Below are positions 1 to 4,826 of a stretch of 7,107 nucleotides of DNA, piece after piece. A program made the translations under genes and the position numbers. Each line of letters begins with the position of its first letter. The stretch's first letter is position 1. The notes under the pieces are model-generated. The model saw only the letters and a list, made by a program, of their open reading frames with translations. It was not told the DNA's origin and made no database searches. Location: assembly GCA_030642025.1 (NCBI GenBank), contig DAOWOO010000067.1, positions 1 to 7,107 of the forward strand. The letters run 5' to 3'. Source of the DNA: Candidatus Zixiibacteriota bacterium (GTDB lineage: Bacteria > Zixibacteria > MSB-5A5 > GN15 > PGXB01).

Positions 1-2298
1 ATAAAGCATACCGTTATCGGGATGTATGCCCAGATTATCGCCATTTATATCAAGATCAAAATCGGTCATGAATCCGAAACTCAGGCCGGTAATCCACCCG
101 GCCGACTGATTGATGATAAAGTAACGGAGAATCACGAATCCGTCATCGCCGGGGTCATCATAATTGGTGACAACCTGATGGATGGCGATCGGAATCGGGA
201 TTTCCGATTCGATATCGACAAAGGTCGCTTCGCTCTGGAAGGCGTTATCCATGGCCGAGAATCCTGCGGTTAGTTCATTGGTGGCCTTGAAATCGCTGTG
301 ATCGCCCCGTCCCAGGCTGTCGCGAACCGATGAAGAAAGCTGCAGGGCGTTACGGCCGACAATAATTCCGGCTTCGTAGAGAAGATTGTCCGAGCCGTCA
401 ATTCTGAAACCTTCGCCGCCCGCTGAATATATCGAATGTTCGCCCAGCCCGAGTTGGCCGAAATCGGTGACGGTTATCTGCAGTCGGGAGGTGGCGTGGG
501 TAAGAAGATTTCCCTCCGGGGTACGGCCGACTGTGATTTCAACATCAACGGTGTCATAATCCACTCCGAACGGGAGATCAAGGGCCAGTCTGAAAGGAAT
601 CTCATCACCGTGGATCAGACTTGAATCGAAATGAACCACAAAGGGATATACATTCATGGCGGTAACAATGTCGAGAGGAAAAATAAACATGGCATTATCG
701 CTGATAATATCCACACCGTCGGCAGAGGTCATCAAATACCCCGCCAAGGAGTCAATATCTCCCGACGGGACGGAAAGCCGTATAAACAGGTTGAAAGTTT
801 CGCCGGGATCGGCAATAGCGTCGCCATCAACGATATAACCGTCGAGATAAACCGGCGGATGAGTCGGACGCGGCATAAATGAAATGGCCAGTTCGGCGTC
901 GGGAAGCCCATAACCGTAATCGTTATCCTCACCGGCCGGACCAAGATCCTGAGCTGACTGTATGATAGCGCTTTTCACCTCTTCAACGGTGGCATCGGGA
1001 TTGTACTGACGCAGAAGTGCAGCCAATCCGGCGATAAACGGAGCGGCCATTGAGGTTCCGCTCATTGATTTGTAAATGCCGCCCTTGTATGAAGAATTTA
1101 TCATTATGCCCGGGGCAACCACCTCGGGCTTCTTTTCATTGGCATTACAGGCCGACGGGCCGCGGCTGGAAAACTCAGCCACCAGCAGAGAAACATCATC
1201 AATGGCGCCGACCGAGAAAGTATTAAGCGGAGATACGGCGTTATCGGCAGGGATGCGAAGCGAGGACGGTCCAGGTCCTTCATTTCCGGCGGCAAAAACA
1301 GTGATAACACCGGCCGCTTCCACGTTTTCAATAACCTGGCTGAAAGTTTGATCACACGGCGGGAAAATACTCTGGGGCACGCCCCAACTGTTGAGAATAA
1401 CATCGGGGACATCACCGCTGGTGGACGGATCGCCGTCGGGATCAACCGCCCACTGGAAGGCGCCTAGAATATCGGAGATGGTCTTGCTGAGTGTTTGGCC
1501 CTGATCGATAACAGCGGCAGTCATCCACTCGGCGGCCGGAGCCACACCAAAACTATCGGAGGGAGTACTGCCGACCATTACACCCATCGTGTGGGTTCCG
1601 TGACCCACAGCATCAGTCGGAAATGCGCTGGTCGCCACCGGGGCAAACCAGGTGGCGGCGGTGTCGCCCTTGAGGCCGCGCCACTTGTTCTTAAGGGCAG
1701 GATGAATGCTTTCAACGCCGGTATCGAAACTACATACCAGCCGCCCGGTACCCTTGAGACCGCGGCGCCACAGGGCCGGAATATTCATTGCTTCCAAATG
1801 ATCGGAAATAACCGCCGAGGATGTCTTAAGCGGCGACGATTCAACCGGTTTGATATATTCCAACCGGGCATCCTGAATAACTGTAGCAACACCCGGCAGA
1901 TCGGCTATTTCATCGAGCCTTGAAAGCGGAATTTCAAATGAAAGCGCCGGGGCAATCCAGTACTGTTCAATATCCGTGTGTGGATTCATGCGATGTATTT
2001 CATTTATAATTGGTTCAAGAATGTCGTTATGACCTGATTTGAGTCTTTCGACTACTCTCTTATGTCTGGCCTTAAATGAGATATGCGACTGCGACCCCAC
2101 AAAATCGACCGCCGTTGGGACATTGTTGTTTTCTGCAAAAACGATTACGGAAACGAGTGAGTCAGTCCCGCTGACACTATTATCATACAGGGCGTTTTCC
2201 AGCGATGGTGAAAGCACGGCGCTGCTGGCCGGGATATTTATAAGTATTACCAGCGTAAGAAGAGCGCCACGGAAAACCCGAGCGGTATATATATTCAT
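1..2298 (-). CDS. Secreted subtilisin-like serine protease (S8, bacillopeptidase F-like), 3'-truncated by window edge
   Basis: Endopeptidase of the subtilase family, exported from the cytoplasm; 766 residues are visible and the frame is open to the left edge. Residues 1-27 look like a signal peptide: basic N-terminus with two Arg, hydrophobic core GALLTLVILI, and an ASSA cleavage site. Residues 45-150 resemble an I9-type inhibitory propeptide. The catalytic domain spans about 165-475 and is complete: Asp192 in SFDTGV, His233 in GHGTHT, oxyanion Asn339 in AAGNEGP, and Ser416 in GTSMAAP. NSWG, FSSRGPS and YGYGLPDA are also present, as in bacillopeptidase F-like S8 enzymes. After the protease domain come an Ig-type segment with DPGET (about 497-501) and a region of unknown fold (about 590-766) ending in an Asp-rich stretch, DFDLDINGD. 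The start at 2298 is preferred over the adjacent ATG at 2301 because it lies 5 nt from AGGAGG rather than 2 nt. The gene is divergent from the glycosyltransferase. Substrate unknown. The family call is secure; the C-terminal end and any sorting signal lie outside the window. Confidence 0.95.
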   Translation of the reverse strand, partial: MNIYTARVFRGALLTLVILINIPASSAVLSPSLENALYDNSVSGTDSLVSVIVFAENNNVPTAVDFVGSQSHISFKARHKRVVERLKSGHNDILEPIINEIHRMNPHTDIEQYWIAPALSFEIPLSRLDEIADLPGVATVIQDARLEYIKPVESSPLKTSSAVISDHLEAMNIPALWRRGLKGTGRLVCSFDTGVESIHPALKNKWRGLKGDTAATWFAPVATSAFPTDAVGHGTHTMGVMVGSTPSDSFGVAPAAEWMTAAVIDQGQTLSKTISDILGAFQWAVDPDGDPSTSGDVPDVILNSWGVPQSIFPPCDQTFSQVIENVEAAGVITVFAAGNEGPGPSSLRIPADNAVSPLNTFSVGAIDDVSLLVAEFSSRGPSACNANEKKPEVVAPGIMINSSYKGGIYKSMSGTSMAAPFIAGLAALLRQYNPDATVEEVKSAIIQSAQDLGPAGEDNDYGYGLPDAELAISFMPRPTHPPVYLDGYIVDGDAIADPGETFNLFIRLSVPSGDIDSLAGYLMTSADGVDIISDNAMFIFPLDIVTAMNVYPFVVHFDSSLIHGDEIPFRLALDLPFGVDYDTVDVEITVGRTPEGNLLTHATSRLQITVTDFGQLGLGEHSIYSAGGEGFRIDGSDNLLYEAGIIVGRNALQLSSSVRDSLGRGDHSDFKATNELTAGFSAMDNAFQSEATFVDIESEIPIPIAIHQVVTNYDDPGDDGFVILRYFIINQSAGWITGLSFGFMTDFDLDINGDNLGIHPDNGMLY

Positions 2299-2303
2299 CA
2301 TTT

Positions 2304-2310
2304 CCTCCTC
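2304..2310 (-). promoter_or_regulatory. Shine-Dalgarno sequence of the S8 protease gene
   Basis: The minus strand reads GAGGAGG just before two consecutive ATG codons (2301 and 2298). The 5-nt gap to the second ATG suits initiation better than the 2-nt gap to the first. This is a near-perfect match to the anti-Shine-Dalgarno and contrasts with the glycosyltransferase gene, which has no such site upstream of its ATG. Confidence 0.85.
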
Positions 2311-2361
2311 AAATAAAACCTGTAGTCCTTTCGAGCAATGTCTATGCCATAGCTGAATATG

Positions 2362-2367
2362 TTTATA
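2362..2367 (-). promoter_or_regulatory. Candidate -10 box for the protease gene
   Basis: The minus strand reads TATAAA here, a 5/6 match to the sigma-70 -10 consensus, and would give a 5' leader of roughly 55 nt. The element 18 nt upstream (TTCGGA) matches a -35 box at only 3 of 6 positions, so support is thin. The sigma factor and consensus of this organism are unknown. Confidence 0.25.
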
Positions 2368-2405
2368 ACGGTTAAAAACAGTGAATCCGAATGCATAGCC
2401 GAGAC

Positions 2406-2414
2406 TGTGGATAA
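2406..2414 (-). promoter_or_regulatory. DnaA box, perfect consensus TTATCCACA
   Basis: The minus strand reads TTATCCACA, identical to the high-affinity DnaA box known from E. coli and conserved widely in bacteria. It lies in the intergenic region, about 108 nt upstream of the protease start codon. A second match sits 64 nt away in the opposite orientation. With no replication genes nearby, a role in DnaA-linked transcription or titration is more likely than an origin; coincidence is possible. Confidence 0.4.
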
Positions 2415-2469
2415 CTGCGTATGTTCTTGCTTTCTATGCACTTATGTGGAACCGTAAGATATGTTCATG

Positions 2470-2478
2470 TTATGCACA
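2470..2478 (+). promoter_or_regulatory. DnaA-box-like site TTATGCACA
   Basis: Matches the relaxed consensus TTATNCACA on the plus strand. It abuts the candidate TTGACA box (2482-2487) and contains one of the recurring TATGCA hexamers. A weaker relative, CTATGCACT at 2434-2442, matches at the central positions only. Confidence 0.3.
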
Positions 2479-2481
2479 AGT

Positions 2482-2487
2482 TGTCAA
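2482..2487 (-). promoter_or_regulatory. Candidate -35 box (TTGACA) for the protease gene
   Basis: The minus strand reads a perfect TTGACA, but the hexamers 16 to 18 nt downstream (AACATA, ACATAT, CATATC) are poor -10 boxes. It also falls inside overlapping short palindromes and beside a DnaA-box match, so it may be a binding site rather than a promoter, or chance. It would give a leader of about 155 nt. Confidence 0.22.
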
Positions 2488-2599
2488 CACCATATCAAAT
2501 AAATTGCATGACTATGACTATATCTGCAGAATGGAAATCAAATGCATATTCATTGCGGTGTTGTATTAAACCGCCTGCGGCTTTATCTTAGTACCAACA

Positions 2600-4771
2600 A
2601 TGGTCTGGCTATTGACATATATAAAGGAGAAACCTATCCTGCCGATTCTGTTGTTCGGCTTGATAGTCAGGGTCGCTTTTCTTTTATCATATATATCCGG
2701 CCCGGAGTGGGACCAGCTTATTGTAGATTCCCTGTTTCATCATCGCTGGGCATCATCCATAGCCGATGGAAATATCATTGGAGCAGAACCGTATTTTCGC
2801 GCACCGCTTTATATTTATGCTCTGGGCGGTCTATATGCGATATTCGGCAAGTCAATTCTGGTAGCCAGGATTTTCGGGCACCTGATCGGGCTGATATCGA
2901 TATTCCTGACCTATCGGCTGGCGAATCGGCTGTTTTCAAAACCTGTTGCCGTTATCGCCGGTCTGATTCATGCCCTCTACCCCATCGCCGTTTACTTTGA
3001 AAGTGAGCTCCTGGTTGACGGCTTATTTACCATGTTTACAGAACTGGCAATCCTGTTCTTCCTGATTTCTATGAAAAAGCAATCTTTTAAATGGTACTCG
3101 CTGACCGGGTTGGTTCTGGGGCTGGCGGCCATAACCCGCCCGGTAATCCTGGCATTGATTCCTCTTTTTATTATCTGGATAATTATCTCGGATGGATATT
3201 TCAGGAAAAGATTAATCAACAGTCTGGTATTACTAAGCGCTATGTTCTTAATGATATTGCCGGTTACTGTCAGGAACATTATGGCCGGCGATGATTTCGT
3301 GCTGGTATCATCATCGGGTGGGATTAACTTCTATATTGGGAATAATGAATCCGCCGACGGTTTATCGGCGGTTATGCCTCAATCCCTCGGAGCCAACTGG
3401 CAGATGAGTGATATCAATCATATCGCAGAGACATCATCAGACAGAAAACTTAAACCCTCGGAAGTTTCATCATACTGGTATGGTAAAGGACTTGAATGGA
3501 TTCGAAACAACCCGGGTGATTTTGCCGGGTTGTATCTCAAGAAGTTATACTATTGCCTGAACAATTATGAGAATTCAAATAACAGGAATCTGGCGATGTT
3601 TTTTGGCGCCAATCCTGTTTTGAGGCTTATTCCGATCACTTTCGGGATAATTCTATCCCTGGCAATAGTTGGAATCGTTTTAATCGCAAAAAAAAAGGAG
3701 AGCCAGGACGGTCGATTATTCATTCTCGCATTTGTGATTATTTATATAATGATAATTTCATTCTTTTTCATTAACGCCCGCTTTCGACTTCCTGTGATTC
3801 CGTATTTAATTATCTTCGCTTCATCCGGTATATGGGGACTGGTATCCATTGCCAAAACAAGAGATTTCAACACTCGCGTTCTTATATCGGTATTGATCGG
3901 ATTTACCGCGCTAATATTTTCGCATACGAATTTATATCGGCTTAATATGGACAATACCACCGGAGGCCTCTTTAACAAGGCCAACTTCTACCTGTCCCGG
4001 GGCGATTTCAGGCGATCCGAAGGTCTCTACCGGGAAACCCTTAAAGAAACCCCCGCCTACCCTGAGGCCGCTCTTAACCTTGGCGCTTTATTCCTTAAAA
4101 AAGGGATGGTTGATTCGGCGGAGGCCTATTTCAGAAAAGAGCTTGATTCGTATCCGACCAGCGCCCGGGCGATGAGCAATCTGGCGTCGCTGTATTACAT
4201 TCGGAATCAATACGATTCTGCAAAGATTATGGCTGAAAGCGCCATTGCAAAGAAACCTTACTTTATTGATGGATACCTGGTTCTAATCCGCACCCTATCG
4301 GCGTTGAACGACACTTCCGGTATAGAAACCCTTATTGCGACGGCAGAAACATATATAGACCATCCGATTCCATTATACCTTAACGCCGGATTGATTTACT
4401 CCGAATGGTTAAAGACGGATCAGGCGCTGAAGTATTATGATAAAGTACTTAATTCGCCGGGAACCGCCGCAGAGGTATCCGACAAGGCTTTCAGTTGGGC
4501 TGAGGATGGATATTCCGATCAATACCTCAAAGCGAGGGCGGCGTACCAGCTTGGCTATCTCATGGGGATAGAGGGCAAGTTATCCCAATCTATTGCGATG
4601 AGCCGGATGGCGATTGAGCTTGATTCAAGCCTGGCTGAAGCATACATCAACCTGACGAACGGTTATTTGGAATCGGGCAATCCGGATCATGCTCGCAAAA
4701 CAATCAGCCTGGCGCATCAGAAATTTCCTGAGCATGAGATTATCAATGTCCTTTTCAATCGGATAAAATAA
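2600..4771 (+). CDS. GT-C membrane glycosyltransferase (PMT_2/GT39-like) with C-terminal TPR domain
   Basis: A 723-residue polytopic inner-membrane protein predicted to transfer sugar from a polyprenyl-phosphate donor to an acceptor outside the cytoplasm. Residues 12-441 form the PMT_2-type core. After the first membrane helix (12-31) the acidic loop EWDQ (36-39) matches the place of the GT-C catalytic Asp/Glu. FRAPLYIYALGGLYAIFG (66-83), YFESELLVD (132-140), ITRP (178-181), PVTVRN (221-226), GGINFYIGNN (240-249) and NARFRLPVIPYL (392-403) are family-typical. About six TPR units follow (457-723), including 488-521, 522-555, 591-620, 643-676 and 679-711. Lys/Arg-rich loops at 105-114, 159-167, 200-208, 363-372 and 417-426 suggest the TPRs face the periplasm. 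ATG 2600 has an in-frame upstream stop (2567-2569) and no Shine-Dalgarno; AAAGGAG at 2623-2629 lies inside the gene, 9 nt before CTG 2639, a possible alternative start. An A9 run lies at codons 363-366. Donor and acceptor are unknown; protein or lipid glycosylation both remain possible. Confidence 0.88.
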   Translation: MVWLLTYIKEKPILPILLFGLIVRVAFLLSYISGPEWDQLIVDSLFHHRWASSIADGNIIGAEPYFRAPLYIYALGGLYAIFGKSILVARIFGHLIGLISIFLTYRLANRLFSKPVAVIAGLIHALYPIAVYFESELLVDGLFTMFTELAILFFLISMKKQSFKWYSLTGLVLGLAAITRPVILALIPLFIIWIIISDGYFRKRLINSLVLLSAMFLMILPVTVRNIMAGDDFVLVSSSGGINFYIGNNESADGLSAVMPQSLGANWQMSDINHIAETSSDRKLKPSEVSSYWYGKGLEWIRNNPGDFAGLYLKKLYYCLNNYENSNNRNLAMFFGANPVLRLIPITFGIILSLAIVGIVLIAKKKESQDGRLFILAFVIIYIMIISFFFINARFRLPVIPYLIIFASSGIWGLVSIAKTRDFNTRVLISVLIGFTALIFSHTNLYRLNMDNTTGGLFNKANFYLSRGDFRRSEGLYRETLKETPAYPEAALNLGALFLKKGMVDSAEAYFRKELDSYPTSARAMSNLASLYYIRNQYDSAKIMAESAIAKKPYFIDGYLVLIRTLSALNDTSGIETLIATAETYIDHPIPLYLNAGLIYSEWLKTDQALKYYDKVLNSPGTAAEVSDKAFSWAEDGYSDQYLKARAAYQLGYLMGIEGKLSQSIAMSRMAIELDSSLAEAYINLTNGYLESGNPDHARKTISLAHQKFPEHEIINVLFNRIK
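3688..3696 (+). repeat. A9 homopolymer with in-frame A-AAA-AAG slippery motif
   Basis: Nine A residues encode AKKK in the cytoplasmic loop of the glycosyltransferase (codons 363-366). In the reading frame this contains A AAA AAG, the heptamer used for -1 frameshifting in dnaX. A -1 shift would end after about 25 codons and a +1 shift after about 12, giving a product without the last three membrane helices and the TPR domain. Slippage itself is not shown by the sequence. Confidence 0.6.
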
Positions 4772-4807
4772 AAACGACCGGAGAGTTCAAAAAACCTCCG
4801 GCCGTTT
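4772..4807 (-). terminator. Hairpin terminator between the converging genes
   Basis: Arms at 4772-4783 and 4796-4807 form a 12-bp stem around a 12-nt loop. Read on the minus strand, the one imperfect position is a G-U wobble and the stem is followed by TTTTTATTTT, so it is a good intrinsic terminator for the Ig-like gene. On the plus strand the same position is an A-C mismatch and only TTT lies at the end of the stem, so termination there should be weaker. The first stem base lies one base after the last base of the glycosyltransferase stop codon. Confidence 0.75.
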
Positions 4808-4826
4808 AAAGTCAGATTATTTCAAC

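Larger units (their letters stand above)
2392..2548. repeat. Dispersed TATGCA hexamers, four copies
   Basis: TATGCA occurs on the plus strand at 2435-2440 and 2471-2476, and as its complement TGCATA at 2392-2397 and 2543-2548. Midpoints are 43, 36 and 72 nt apart. The only copy I noticed in the coding sequence is at 6721-6726. The clustering suggests operator half-sites, although AT-rich intergenic sequence raises the chance rate. Confidence 0.35.
2299..2599. other. Divergent intergenic region between protease and glycosyltransferase genes
   Basis: A 301-bp AT-rich stretch must hold the promoters of both divergent genes. It contains the protease Shine-Dalgarno, two DnaA-box matches (2406-2414 and 2470-2478), four TATGCA hexamers counting both orientations (2392, 2435, 2471, 2543), an 11-nt palindrome CTATGCCATAG at 2342-2352, and overlapping short palindromes around 2477-2489 (ACAAGTTGT and GTTGTCAAC). 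Reading frames inside it are short and none looks like a real gene. No structured RNA or riboswitch fold was recognised. For the plus-strand gene I found no convincing promoter: TTGCAT (2504-2509) and CAGAAT (2527-2532), 17 nt apart, are the best and are weak. Confidence 0.7.

Noticed and set aside
1495..1923. 142-codon open frame on the plus strand
   Set aside because: Antisense to the catalytic domain of the S8 protease, which carries all four active-site residues in the correct order.
2039..2356. 105-codon plus-strand frame over the protease start
   Set aside because: Antisense to the signal peptide and propeptide of the protease; no supporting motif.
2392..2510. Chromosomal replication origin
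   Set aside because: Two good DnaA boxes are too few, and no dnaA, dnaN, gidA, parAB or similar genes are in the window.
2571..2580. Hairpin CCGC-CT-GCGG just before the glycosyltransferase start
   Set aside because: A 4-bp stem with a 2-nt loop is too small and sterically poor to call an attenuator or terminator.
2542..3000. 152-codon open frame on the plus strand starting in the intergenic region
   Set aside because: It overlaps the glycosyltransferase in another frame, and its protein shows no family signature, while the overlapping frame gives membrane helices and PMT_2 motifs.
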